Positions 8,342 through 16,199 of a stretch of 64,000 nucleotides of DNA are shown here, one piece after another. Within the stretch, counting starts at the first letter, position 1. Each line of letters begins with the position of its first letter. The notes under the pieces were generated by a model, which was not told the DNA's origin, ran no database searches, and saw only the letters and a program-made list of their open reading frames with translations. The DNA comes from Pseudomonas putida W15Oct28. GTDB lineage: Bacteria > Pseudomonadota > Gammaproteobacteria > Pseudomonadales > Pseudomonadaceae. The position numbers and the translations under genes are program-made. Location: assembly GCF_000708715.2 (NCBI RefSeq), contig NZ_JENB01000027.1, positions 19,094 to 83,093 of the forward strand, in the 5' to 3' direction.

Positions 8342-8929
8342 TCAGGCCTGGCTGAACAGCACCCGCTTGAACGCCTCGGCCGCCAGGTGCACCTGCACCG
8401 CCCAATCCCCGGCGGCATCGCTGCCTGCATCATCTGAAATGTACTTCAGGCACACGAACGGGATGCCTTCGCTGCGCGCGATCAGCGCCAGTACATAGGC
8501 TTCCATGTCGACGACGTCATAAGGCGCGTGGCCATGATTGATTTCGAAGCTGTCGCCGCTGCCACAGGTTTCAAGGGCGAGGCCGGGGATTGCAGCCCCA
8601 TGCTCCAGTACGACCGGAATATCCGACAAGGGTGTTTCGTAACGGGCGAAGCCCAGTGGTGTCACATCCATGTCGCGTTGTACGAAACGGTTGCAGCACA
8701 CCACCTCGCCCTTGCCATGGCGCTGGCTGCCAGCCGAGCCAAGGTTGACGATAAGCCTGGGCCTGCGCGTTGCGATCGCTTTGGTAAGGGCGATCGCCGC
8801 ATTGACCTTGCCAATACCGGTGAAAACGGCGTTCACCTCGGTGAATACATCGCCGGCCTCGGCCTCGAGGGCGAACACAAACAGTGTGTCATCCAGGGAA
8901 ATGTCGGGGAATTGCTTGATCAGCATCAT
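8342..8929 (-). CDS. Purine nucleoside phosphorylase/nucleosidase superfamily protein
   Basis: 196 residues beginning MMLIKQFPDIS. It has the fold signature of 5'-methylthioadenosine/S-adenosylhomocysteine nucleosidases: an early GIGKVNAA glycine motif, NLGSAG, the base/ribose motif DMEAY and a late acidic motif (YISDDAG). These enzymes cleave the N-glycosidic bond of MTA or SAH. It is shorter than E. coli Pfs (232) and diverged, so the substrate may be another nucleoside or futalosine-like compound. The longer frame upstream has no start signal. Confidence 0.78.
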   Translation of the reverse strand: MMLIKQFPDISLDDTLFVFALEAEAGDVFTEVNAVFTGIGKVNAAIALTKAIATRRPRLIVNLGSAGSQRHGKGEVVCCNRFVQRDMDVTPLGFARYETPLSDIPVVLEHGAAIPGLALETCGSGDSFEINHGHAPYDVVDMEAYVLALIARSEGIPFVCLKYISDDAGSDAAGDWAVQVHLAAEAFKRVLFSQA

Positions 8930-9153
8930 GGAGCAGGTGTTTCCGCGTGGCTGCAAAGGGCGCGGCCATTGTCGGCCAACCCCGGCTAATTGCAAGCGCT
9001 GGCGGCCACTACAGCTTGGCGCGCCTGCACCTTGCCGAGCCCGTTCGCCGTGATCTGTGGCAGACAATACAACTGCTGGTCGGCATGTGTACCGTCGGGC
9101 AGCAGGTGACGGGCGTGGAGGAAGATCGCCGTCACGCCGTGCTCCTGGTGTGC

Positions 9154-9351
9154 TTACTGGCTCGGTTTCTGGCCCGGCATCGGTTCCGGGTCGGGCGCAG
9201 GCTGCGGTGCCGGCTTGGAATCGGGTTGCTGCATTTGCAGCGATGGCTTGCTGGGGTCGGCATCCTTGCCCGGGTGGTCATTGTCGCGGTCAAAGCAGCC
9301 GCCGACCAAGGTCAGCGAGCCGATGAGGATGATCAGTGGAGTCAGTCGCAT
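9154..9351 (-). CDS. Small proline-rich lipoprotein
   Basis: 65 residues. The signal peptide ends in the lipobox VGGC, acylated at Cys19. The mature region is short, disordered, and rich in Pro, Asp and Lys (PAPQPAPDPEP). GGGGAG is placed five bases before the ATG. A lipoprotein anchored in the envelope with no recognised function. The 224 bp between this gene and the nucleosidase start hold no gene I can support. Confidence 0.65.
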   Translation of the reverse strand: MRLTPLIILIGSLTLVGGCFDRDNDHPGKDADPSKPSLQMQQPDSKPAPQPAPDPEPMPGQKPSQ

Positions 9352-9411
9352 GGGTACTCCCCTTTTGGCTGATTGCAGTGCCAGGTCGCCCCGGCACTGC
9401 GCGTCGGTCAG

Positions 9412-9588
9412 TTACGAGCGGCCGCCCTTGCGGCCCGAGTCTTGCGGCATGTCTTTGCCAGAGGACTGGCCGCCCTTGCGTCCGGCTTCGGAAGCCTTTT
9501 CTTTATCATTGGCGAAGTTGCCTGGGTTCTTGTTACCGCCTTGGCTGCCTTGTTGGTTGCCGGTACGGCTGTTGTCTTTAGTGGCCAT
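9412..9588 (-). CDS. KGG-repeat general stress protein
   Basis: 58 residues, starting MATKDNSRTG. The C-terminal half carries two KGG motifs (AGRKGGQSSGKD, SGRKGGRS), typical of the YciG/GsiB-like stress-induced KGG family of small, hydrophilic, disordered proteins that rise under stress or in stationary phase. GAGG lies ten bases before the ATG. A neighbouring lipoprotein and several small genes nearby fit a stress-related cluster, but no operon is clear. Confidence 0.8.
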   Translation of the reverse strand: MATKDNSRTGNQQGSQGGNKNPGNFANDKEKASEAGRKGGQSSGKDMPQDSGRKGGRS

Positions 9589-9735
9589 GGTGTTCAAGCC
9601 TCGTATGACTTCGGAATGCACGGCAAGCTGCCGTACACAGGTTGGGAGTTCGGCGATATCGCGGGATTCGTTTTATTGCGAAGGGTTCGGACCGGTGGCG
9701 TTAAATAAGCAGCAACGCCATATTTGGTGCGCCTG

Positions 9736-11019
9736 TCAGTCGTGCGGCGGGTTATCCAGATGGGCCTGGCGGCGGCCCAGCCAGCCACCGGTGGCTGCCC
9801 AGCCAAGGGCAATCAGCGCACCGATCAGCATCGCCAGTTGCGGGTGCTCACCCATCACGTCCAGCGCGCGCTTGACCCAGCCGCTAAGGGCATCGCCACC
9901 CCGGTAGACCACCGTATCGATGAAGTTCTTGGCCTTGTACTTGTCCTCGGCGGGCAGCACGGTGAACAGCATCTCGCGCCCTGGCCGCACCAAGGCGTAC
10001 TCGCCGGCCCGGCGCACCACCATCACCACCACAAATACCGCGAACACCGGGGCCAGTGCCAGCCACAGGAACCCTGCGGCCATTATTAGCGGCACCGCCA
10101 CCAGCAACACCCCCACGCCCAAGCGCCGGGCCAGGCGCCCGGTGAGGAATACCTGGGTAAGGATGGCCAGGGCCTGCACCACCGTGTCGATCAGGCCGAA
10201 GACCTGGGTTTGCCGGGTGCGATCGGTGAAGGTTTCACTGACGATGCGCGCCTGCTCGAAATACAGGAAGGTGCTGACGCTGGCCAGCAACACCACGAAC
10301 AGGGCAATGCCCAGCAGGTACGGAGAGCGCAACACGGCGGTAGCGCCGGCAAAAGGGTTGCCGCCCAAGGGCCGCGAACCCGCGCGCTCGGCCTGTTCTG
10401 GTAGCGGGTTGCGCACTCGCCAGCGTTGCAGGAACAGGGCCGCACCGCTGCTGCCCAGCAGAAACGCCGCCGCCAGCACCAGCAGCCCGGAATGGCCCAA
10501 CGGCGCCACCAGCAAGGTGCCGAGAATGGGGCCGCTAAGCCCGCCCAAGCTGGCCCCGGCTGCCAGCAGGCCGAACAGCCGCTTGCCCTGCGCGGTGGAA
10601 AACAGGTCGGCGAGCACGCTCCAGGCCAGCGAGATCGTTAGCAAATTGAACACCGACAGCCAGATGTAGAAAGCCCGGGCAGTCCACAAGTCGTCAGGGT
10701 TGGCGGCAAACAGCAAGGCAAACAGCAGCAGGTTGCTGGTGAAGAAGCCGTAGGTCCACGGCAGGATGTGCCTGCGTTGCACCCTGGACGCCAGCCAGCC
10801 GAACAGCGGCAGGCACGCCAGTGTGGCGATGAAGGTGCCGGTGAACAGCCATTGCAGGTTGTCCACACCCCCGGCGACACCCATGGTTTCGCGCACCGGG
10901 CGCAGCATGAAGTAGCCGGTGAACAGCAGGTAGAACAGCAGCAGGCCGGCGATTACCGCCGGCCCCTCGCCGGGCTGAATGTTCAGCCCTTGGTCCAGAC
11001 GCCGCCGCCAGCCTGGCAT
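9736..11019 (-). CDS. MFS-type transporter, TlcC-like nucleotide-transporter fold
   Basis: About 427 residues and 12 hydrophobic segments. Near the start, RPVRETMGV follows the first membrane helix, as in bacterial proteins related to the ADP/ATP (NTP/NDP) exchange translocases of the TlcC type. Charged loops fit the MFS arrangement. I chose ATG 11019, four bases after the stop of the aldo-keto reductase gene; a TTG at 11031 would give an overlap. Co-transcription with the reductase is likely. Substrate is unknown: most members in free-living bacteria are uncharacterised, and nucleotide exchange should not be assumed. Confidence 0.72.
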   Translation of the reverse strand: MPGWRRRLDQGLNIQPGEGPAVIAGLLLFYLLFTGYFMLRPVRETMGVAGGVDNLQWLFTGTFIATLACLPLFGWLASRVQRRHILPWTYGFFTSNLLLFALLFAANPDDLWTARAFYIWLSVFNLLTISLAWSVLADLFSTAQGKRLFGLLAAGASLGGLSGPILGTLLVAPLGHSGLLVLAAAFLLGSSGAALFLQRWRVRNPLPEQAERAGSRPLGGNPFAGATAVLRSPYLLGIALFVVLLASVSTFLYFEQARIVSETFTDRTRQTQVFGLIDTVVQALAILTQVFLTGRLARRLGVGVLLVAVPLIMAAGFLWLALAPVFAVFVVVMVVRRAGEYALVRPGREMLFTVLPAEDKYKAKNFIDTVVYRGGDALSGWVKRALDVMGEHPQLAMLIGALIALGWAATGGWLGRRQAHLDNPPHD

Positions 11020-11023
11020 GATG

Positions 11024-11935
11024 TCAGGCAAACTGCTTGATCAGCGCCTGTTGCTGCGCCTGGGTGAGCATGGGTTCATGCCCGGCCTTGAGCTGGTCGA
11101 GCTGGCGATCGGGCCGGCCAGTGGCGGGGATGACCGTGGTCACTGCCGGGTGGCTGATGGCGAACTTGAGAAACAGCTGCGCCCAACTGCCAATGCTTGC
11201 CTCTGCGGCCCAGCCGGGTAACGGCAGGTCCTTGACCTTGGCGAACAGGCGACCATCGTCGAACGCCCGGTTGATGAGCACCGCAACGCCCTTGTCGTGG
11301 CACAGCGGCAGTAGATCGCGAGCGGCGTCGGGGGCATTGACCGAATAGTTGATCTGGATGAAGTCCAGGGGCTCGCTGCGCACGATACGGGCGACTTCGT
11401 CTTGGCCACTGTTCAGGTAATGGGTGATGCCGACATAGCGGGTCTTGCCCTGTTGCTTCAGCTCGCGGGCATAGGGCAGTTGGGTCTGCCAGTCGCGCAG
11501 GTTGTGGATCTGCAGCAAGTCGACCTTGTCGGTGCGCAGGCTCTTCAGGCTGCCGGCCCATTGCGCTTCGGCGTCGGCCCGGCTGTCGGCGGCGATCTTG
11601 GTGGCAATGAAGCACTGTCGGTGCCAGCCGCCCTCTTCCAGCAACTGGCCGAGAATGCTGTCGGCACCGCTGTAGTTGGGCGAGGTGTCGATCACTCGGC
11701 CACCTCCTTCGAAAAACGCCTTGAGCACCGCTTTGAGCTGCTGATACTGGGCCGAGCCGGCTTCTACTTCAAAACTGCCGGAAGTACCTGCACCGATCAC
11801 CGGCAACGCTTCACCGGTGGACGGTATTTTGCGGGTCAGCAAGCCCGCCGGGGTGGCGGCATGCAGCCAGGGGCTGGCGGCAGCCAGCAACCCCAGTGTG
11901 GCACCTGCGCGTAGGACATCACGACGTGCGTACAT
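11024..11935 (-). CDS. Tat-exported aldo/keto reductase
   Basis: 303 residues. The start MYARRDVLRAG followed by a hydrophobic stretch ending in LHA is a twin-arginine signal, so the protein folds with its cofactor and goes to the periplasm. The AKR tetrad is visible: Asp in VIDTSPNY, Tyr in the same motif, Lys in ATKI and His in QIHNL. Family members reduce carbonyls with NADPH. A Tat signal is unusual for this family. GGGAG precedes the ATG. It is immediately upstream of the transporter gene, probably in one operon. Confidence 0.82.
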   Translation of the reverse strand: MYARRDVLRAGATLGLLAAASPWLHAATPAGLLTRKIPSTGEALPVIGAGTSGSFEVEAGSAQYQQLKAVLKAFFEGGGRVIDTSPNYSGADSILGQLLEEGGWHRQCFIATKIAADSRADAEAQWAGSLKSLRTDKVDLLQIHNLRDWQTQLPYARELKQQGKTRYVGITHYLNSGQDEVARIVRSEPLDFIQINYSVNAPDAARDLLPLCHDKGVAVLINRAFDDGRLFAKVKDLPLPGWAAEASIGSWAQLFLKFAISHPAVTTVIPATGRPDRQLDQLKAGHEPMLTQAQQQALIKQFA

Positions 11936-12024
11936 GGAAAAGCTCCCGTCATGAATCGGAAACTTTCAAGGCTAGCCGCTCTATCCCGTGCCGGCAGGTG
12001 TTTCTGTATCTGGATGTTTAGTGA

Positions 12025-12885
12025 TCAGGCCAGCAGCAGGCTCAGGTCAACACCCGTCGCGCCCATCGGGGGGCACCAGTAGTAGCCACCGGTCAGTGGC
12101 CGGCTGAAGCGGTACAAGCCGTCGATGATGCCGTCCTCCAGGCCGCTCATGCGTCGCAGCTGTACTTCGAACGCATCGAAGCTGTGGCCCAGGGCGACGA
12201 AGGCCAGGCCGGCGCCACGCTGATCTGCCCAGGCCACCGAACGACGGACCATGAACGCCTCGGGTTCGAAGCTTTCCTGCGCGGTGCGTTTGACGTGTGC
12301 AGACTCGGGCGCATCGTCCAGCTCTTCGTTGTCGCTCAGGCGGCGGCCGATGATGTTGTCCTGGTCAGCCTGGGGCAGCGACTTGAAGTACTCCAGGTCG
12401 TGCTTCCACAGCTGGAACGCGGCAAAGCTGGAACCATCGGCAGCAATGGCCGCCTGCACGGCATCTTCGTCCACCGGGTTCTCGGTGCCATCTTCATAGC
12501 CGGTCAAGTCATGGCCGCCACGGTGCAGGAAGCCATCAACGCTGTCAGTCAGGCGCAGGGCTGGTGCCAGCGCGTGCTCCAGGGCCTGGGCGCGCAGCAG
12601 CAGGTCGCCGCGCTCGTTACCGCGCAGCCACAGCCACAGGGCGTGCTGGGTGCTTGGGTTCTCTACGGCGGCGTCCAGCAGCGGGAAAGCGCGCAGGCCT
12701 GGTACTGCACGGCCCAGGGCCTTGGCCAGCGGCGCACCGATACCCAGGATCAGCTGGTCGCCATCGACCAGTGGCAGCAAGGCATCCAGAGCGGCAGGCA
12801 GCGCCTCGGGCGATTGCAGGGTGAAAAACAGGTGACGGGCATGGGCCGGCACCGGGGTGGCAAGCAGCCCTTTCTGGAACGGCAT
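12025..12885 (-). CDS. DyP-type peroxidase (YfeX-like)
   Basis: 286 residues. It has the GxxDG motif (Gly129-Tyr-Glu-Asp132-Gly133) of dye-decolourising peroxidases, a heme-ligand histidine candidate at His197 (SAHVKR) and the distal arginine region FMVRRS. No signal peptide is present, so it is cytosolic, like E. coli YfeX. These enzymes oxidise aromatic substrates with H2O2; YfeX can also oxidise porphyrinogens. Encapsulin, a common partner, is not in the window. The gene is divergent from the BASS symporter. Confidence 0.9.
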   Translation of the reverse strand: MPFQKGLLATPVPAHARHLFFTLQSPEALPAALDALLPLVDGDQLILGIGAPLAKALGRAVPGLRAFPLLDAAVENPSTQHALWLWLRGNERGDLLLRAQALEHALAPALRLTDSVDGFLHRGGHDLTGYEDGTENPVDEDAVQAAIAADGSSFAAFQLWKHDLEYFKSLPQADQDNIIGRRLSDNEELDDAPESAHVKRTAQESFEPEAFMVRRSVAWADQRGAGLAFVALGHSFDAFEVQLRRMSGLEDGIIDGLYRFSRPLTGGYYWCPPMGATGVDLSLLLA

Positions 12886-12968
12886 GACAGGCTAATCCTC
12901 GGTAAAAGCCGGAATGCTACTGCGCCTGCAGCCCTACTGCAACGCGGCATTCAGCCTCGTCATTCGCT

Positions 12969-12997
12969 GCACTTGGTAACAAATGGTTACCAAGTGC
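12969..12997. promoter_or_regulatory. Perfect 12-bp inverted repeat, operator candidate
   Basis: GCACTTGGTAAC and GTTACCAAGTGC are perfectly complementary arms around a 5-base spacer. The dyad lies between the divergent DyP peroxidase and BASS symporter genes, 73 bp before the symporter start. There is no T-run, so an operator for a dimeric repressor is likelier than a terminator. Confidence 0.6.
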
Positions 12998-13069
12998 TGG
13001 CCCTTTGCGATTAGCTATCAATCAACGTCGACCTACACTCCTCGAGATCCTTCGTCCGAGAGACCTCCC

Positions 13070-13963
13070 ATGACCGCCTCGCCCCTGCTAACCGCCTTCC
13101 TGCCGCTTGCGCTGGGTATCATCATGCTCGGCCTGGGGTTGTCGCTGACCCTGACCGATTTCGCTCGCGTGGTGAAATACCCCAAACCGGTGATGGTGGG
13201 CCTGGCCTGCCAGATCTTGCTGCTGCCGCTGGTGTGCTTCCTGATCGCCAACGGTTTTGGCCTGGAGTCGGCCCTGGCGGTCGGGCTGATGCTGCTGGCT
13301 GCCTCGCCGGGCGGCACCACGGCCAACCTGTTCAGCCATCTGGCCCATGGCGATGTAGCGTTGAACATCACCCTGACGGCCGTCAATTCGCTGATCGCGA
13401 TCCTGACCATGCCATTACTGGTGAACTTGTCGCTGAGCTGGTTCATGGCCTCGGACCAGGCCATACCGCTGCAGTTTGCCAAGGTGCTGCAGGTATTTGC
13501 CATTGTCCTGCTGCCGGTCGCACTGGGTATGCTGATTCGTCGTTACACCCCCGCTTTTGCCGCACGCATGCAGAAGCCGATGAAGCTGGTGGCGGTGCTG
13601 TTTCTGGCCTTCACCATTGTCCTGGCACTGGCCAAGGATTGGCAGACCGTGGTCGAGTACGCACCGGTGGTGGGCCTGGCTGCGCTGTCGTTCAACCTGC
13701 TGAGCCTGGCCGTGGGCTACTGCGTGCCGCGCCTGTTGAACATCCCCAAACGTCAGGCAATTGCCATCGGCATGGAAATCGGCATTCACAACGGCACGCT
13801 GGCGATTGCCTTGGCGCTGAGCCCGTCGTTGCTGAACAACCCGACCATGGCGGTGCCGGCGGCGCTGTACAGCCTGATCATGTTCTTCACGGCGGCAGGG
13901 TTTGGCTGGTGGGTGAGCCGCGGGCATGTGGCCGCGCAGCCCGAAGTTGAAACCACACATTGA
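13070..13963 (+). CDS. Bile acid:sodium symporter (BASS) family transporter
   Basis: 297 residues, with about nine to ten membrane segments. The regions GLSLTLTDF, the crossover glycine-rich helix (LLAASPGGTTANLFSHLAHGD) and EIGIHNGTLA are characteristic of the BASS family. Such proteins use a sodium gradient to move organic anions (pantothenate, keto acids, or bile acids in animals). The start at 13070 has GAGAGA upstream; the open frame extends further without a signal. The upstream dyad suggests dedicated regulation. Substrate is not predictable. Confidence 0.85.
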   Translation: MTASPLLTAFLPLALGIIMLGLGLSLTLTDFARVVKYPKPVMVGLACQILLLPLVCFLIANGFGLESALAVGLMLLAASPGGTTANLFSHLAHGDVALNITLTAVNSLIAILTMPLLVNLSLSWFMASDQAIPLQFAKVLQVFAIVLLPVALGMLIRRYTPAFAARMQKPMKLVAVLFLAFTIVLALAKDWQTVVEYAPVVGLAALSFNLLSLAVGYCVPRLLNIPKRQAIAIGMEIGIHNGTLAIALALSPSLLNNPTMAVPAALYSLIMFFTAAGFGWWVSRGHVAAQPEVETTH

Positions 13964-13977
13964 ACGCCAGCATGTGA

Positions 13978-14066
13978 CCTGTGGGAGCGGGCATGCCCGC
14001 GAACACCGGCAAAGCCGGTGCCATCCATCGCGTGTGCTGCTTCGCGGGCACGCCCGCTCCCACAGG
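13978..14066. repeat. Pair of inverted REP elements
   Basis: Two REP units face each other (13978-14008 and 14038-14066), joined by CACCGGCAAAGCCGGTG, itself a small hairpin. They lie between convergent genes. Confidence 0.85.
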
Positions 14067-14081
14067 TCAGGTACAGACCAA

Positions 14082-14549
14082 TCATTGCCGGTTGCGCTTG
14101 CTGCGCAACTGGTGCTTCAACGTCTTCAACGGTGGCGCATAGAAAAACCCGAACGACACACTCCCCGTGCGCCCCTTCACCGCGTGGTGCAACTGGTGCG
14201 CACGGTGCAGGCGCTTGAGGTAGCGGTTGACCGGGCGTGGCGTGCGCGGCCAATGCCGGTGAAAGAACCCGTCGTGAGCCACGACATACAACATGCCGTA
14301 CCCCGCCACACCGCCGCCAATCCACTGCAACGGTGCATAACCACTCTTGCCCAAGGCGACCAGCGCTGTGGCGACCAGCCCCAGGGCCACCAGGTACAGG
14401 TCGTTGGTTTCGAGCATGCCCAGGTGTGGCTCATGGTGCGAGCGGTGCAGCCACCAGCCCCAGCCATGCATGATGTACTTGTGAGCCAGCGTGCCAACGC
14501 CCTCCATGGCCACCAGGGTGCCGAACAATACGGCGAGATTGAACAGCAT
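14082..14549 (-). CDS. CrtZ-type beta-carotene hydroxylase family protein
   Basis: 155 residues, with three or four membrane helices. The di-iron histidine motifs of the fatty-acid hydroxylase/CrtZ family are present: HKYIMH, HRSHHEPH, HDGFFHRHW and HRAHQLHH. Length and motif spacing match CrtZ (about 160-175). CrtZ adds 3-hydroxyl groups to carotenoid rings in the membrane. No crtB, crtI or crtY is in the window, so either carotenoid genes lie elsewhere or the substrate differs. The ATG at 14549 has no strong Shine-Dalgarno. The longer frame upstream crosses the mgtC leader and is not credible. Confidence 0.82.
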   Translation of the reverse strand: MLFNLAVLFGTLVAMEGVGTLAHKYIMHGWGWWLHRSHHEPHLGMLETNDLYLVALGLVATALVALGKSGYAPLQWIGGGVAGYGMLYVVAHDGFFHRHWPRTPRPVNRYLKRLHRAHQLHHAVKGRTGSVSFGFFYAPPLKTLKHQLRSKRNRQ

Positions 14550-14669
14550 GGAACGGTCCGGTGGATGGCAAAGGGAGGCGCAAGGGTACCGGCTGCCCAG
14601 GTTTTTTTCCATGTGGGCGTGACCGGCTGCCGGCCACTCACGGATGAATCCATTGTCATGTTTTTGCCC

Positions 14670-14698
14670 TTGACCTGCTCTGCCACGCGGCGTATGGT
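14670..14698 (+). promoter_or_regulatory. Sigma-70 type promoter for mgtC leader
   Basis: TTGACC (14670-14675), a 17-base spacer and TATGGT (14693-14698) make a good sigma-70 promoter. It predicts a start near 14705 and a 5' leader of about 243 nt before mgtC. Confidence 0.55.
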
Positions 14699-14704
14699 CC
14701 GCGA

Positions 14705-14947
14705 CGCAATTTTGCCTTCCTGAACAGGAGACCTGCCTTGGACAGTAGCCCCAGTCGCTTGCGACAGGCCCGCGTGGCGCGGTAGCCCGGCAGTGTCCTG
14801 CACTGTCTGGCCGCTCTGGCAAGACGGTGGTTTCTTGTAACCCCCGCATCTCCCCTCCCTCCTCGTGGTCCTGCGCATTTTTCTGGTTTTTCAACCGCGC
14901 CAACTGATGGCGTTCATGCAGGCGTGTGCCTGCGGAAGAGGTTTGCT
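14705..14947 (+). promoter_or_regulatory. Long structured 5' leader of mgtC
   Basis: The leader contains several local stems: CAGG-aga-CCTG (14726), GTCG-cttg-CGAC, CAGTG-tcctg-CACTG, GTCTgGCC...GGCaAGAC, and CGGtGGTT...AACCcCCG (14825-14846). A C-rich unstructured run follows (about 14847-14862), then two T-runs around 14880-14900. A possible leader peptide lies near the start. The layout recalls the Salmonella mgtCBR leader, where translation of a short ORF and Rho control read-through. I could not match it to a named riboswitch. No other gene is seen in 14550-14947. Confidence 0.5.
14738..14785 (+). CDS. Possible 15-residue leader peptide (MDSSPSRLRQARVAR)
   Basis: A TTG codon seven bases after GGAG begins a 15-codon frame ending in TAG, inside the mgtC leader. 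The peptide has an acidic residue and a proline near the start, then four arginines. That layout resembles E. coli/Salmonella MgtL, an acidic and proline-rich start followed by Arg, whose translation senses Mg2+ and proline supply. The match is in character and not in sequence. Translation is unproven. Confidence 0.35.
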   Translation: MDSSPSRLRQARVAR

Positions 14948-15661
14948 ATGGATTGGAAAGTATTTCTGCTGCGCGTCAGCATTGCCCTGCTGCTGGGGGC
15001 ACTGATCGGTGCCGAACGGCAATTGCGCCAACGCCTGACCGGGCTGCGCACCAATGCGCTGGTGAGTACTGGTGCCTGCCTGTTCGTGCTGATGACCCAG
15101 GCGGTACCAGGCATGGCGCCTGCCGATGCGTCACGCGTCGCCGCCTATGTCGTGTCGGGCATCGGCTTTCTCGGTGGCGGTGTGATCATGCGCGATGGTT
15201 TCAACGTGCGTGGCCTGAACACCGCGGCCACGCTGTGGTGCACGGCTGCGGTCGGCGTGCTGTGCAGCCTGGGGCTGCTGCTGGAGGCGGCACTGGGTAG
15301 CCTGGTGGTGCTATGCGCCAATATCCTGTTGCGTGACATCGCCCAGCGCCTGGACCGTCAGGACGTGTTGCCGGCCACCGAGGTGGAACAACACTTCGAA
15401 GTGCGCATCGTCTGCCGCGCCGAGGACGAGATCCAGGTGCGCAGCCTGATGCTGCATAGCCTGGGCGATCCGCAGCTGCGCTTGCAGTCACTGCAGAGCG
15501 AAGACCTGGACAGCCCGGCGCGCCTGGAAGTGCGCGCCGAACTGTTGGGCACCGCGCAGGCACCGGCGCAACTGGAGCGGCTGGTCAGCCGGGTAAGCCT
15601 GGAGAAAGGTGTAAGCTCGGTGCGCTGGCAATTACAGTCGCAGGAATTGGCGGCGGACTAG
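14948..15661 (+). CDS. MgtC/SapB family membrane protein
   Basis: 237 residues. Four or five membrane helices occupy residues 1-135, with the family motifs LLGALIGAERQ, GLRTNALV, GIGFLGGGVI and GLNTAATLW. The C-terminal ~95 residues form a soluble ACT-like domain, as in Salmonella and Mycobacterium MgtC. MgtC supports growth in low Mg2+ and intracellular survival, in Salmonella partly by acting on the F-ATPase. GGAAGAGG lies before the ATG. The long leader upstream suggests control of elongation by Mg2+ or a related cue. Confidence 0.88.
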   Translation: MDWKVFLLRVSIALLLGALIGAERQLRQRLTGLRTNALVSTGACLFVLMTQAVPGMAPADASRVAAYVVSGIGFLGGGVIMRDGFNVRGLNTAATLWCTAAVGVLCSLGLLLEAALGSLVVLCANILLRDIAQRLDRQDVLPATEVEQHFEVRIVCRAEDEIQVRSLMLHSLGDPQLRLQSLQSEDLDSPARLEVRAELLGTAQAPAQLERLVSRVSLEKGVSSVRWQLQSQELAAD

Positions 15662-15678
15662 AACGACAGGAGTGCTTC

Positions 15679-16188
15679 ATGGTTATCCGCCCTACCCTTG
15701 AACGCGATGTTCAATCCCTGCCGGACGTCGAGCGTTCGGCAGCCCAGGCTTTTGTCGGCTGGCCGGCACTGGCCTGGCTGGCGCAGGGTGATGTGATGGA
15801 TTGCGCCGCACACAGGGCTTTCGTCGAGGCAGGTGGGAGCTGGGTGGCTGAGGATCGTGCTGGGCGTATTGTGGGATTTGCATGCGCCCGGCTTGAGGAG
15901 CAGGCACTGCACCTTCATGAGATATCCGTGCGCCAGGAGGCCCAAGGGCAAGGTGTCGGGCGCCGATTGCTGCAGCATGTAGTAAATGCCGCGCGCTGCG
16001 CCGGTGTTCGCGAGCTGACGTTGACGACCTTTGGCGATGTGCCCTGGAATGCGCCGTTTTATGCACGGTTCGGGTTTGAGGTGATCGATGAGGGGCTGCT
16101 AGGCGAACGGCTTCAGGGCATTCTTGCCAGCGAGCACGCTCACGGCCTGAAAGGGCGTTGTGCAATGCGCCTGCGCATTACTCCTTAA
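15679..16188 (+). CDS. GNAT-family N-acetyltransferase
   Basis: 169 residues. Motif A for acetyl-CoA binding is clear: ISVRQEAQGQGVGRRLL (Q/R-x-x-G-x-G), with the following strand LTLTTF and NAPFYARFGF typical of the family's C-terminal half. Substrates could be small amines, amino acids or antibiotics; nothing here decides. ACAGGAG stands before the ATG, 17 bp after mgtC, so it may be translated from the mgtC transcript. Confidence 0.88.
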   Translation: MVIRPTLERDVQSLPDVERSAAQAFVGWPALAWLAQGDVMDCAAHRAFVEAGGSWVAEDRAGRIVGFACARLEEQALHLHEISVRQEAQGQGVGRRLLQHVVNAARCAGVRELTLTTFGDVPWNAPFYARFGFEVIDEGLLGERLQGILASEHAHGLKGRCAMRLRITP

Positions 16189-16199
16189 CCTTTGGGGCT

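Noticed and set aside
12969..12997. Terminator at the perfect dyad before the BASS symporter
   Set aside because: No T-run on either strand and it lies between divergent genes, where a terminator is not expected.
14550..14903. Upstream extension of the CrtZ-like frame to 273 residues
   Set aside because: The extension adds 118 residues with no similarity to CrtZ and lies opposite the mgtC leader. The 155-residue version matches the family length.
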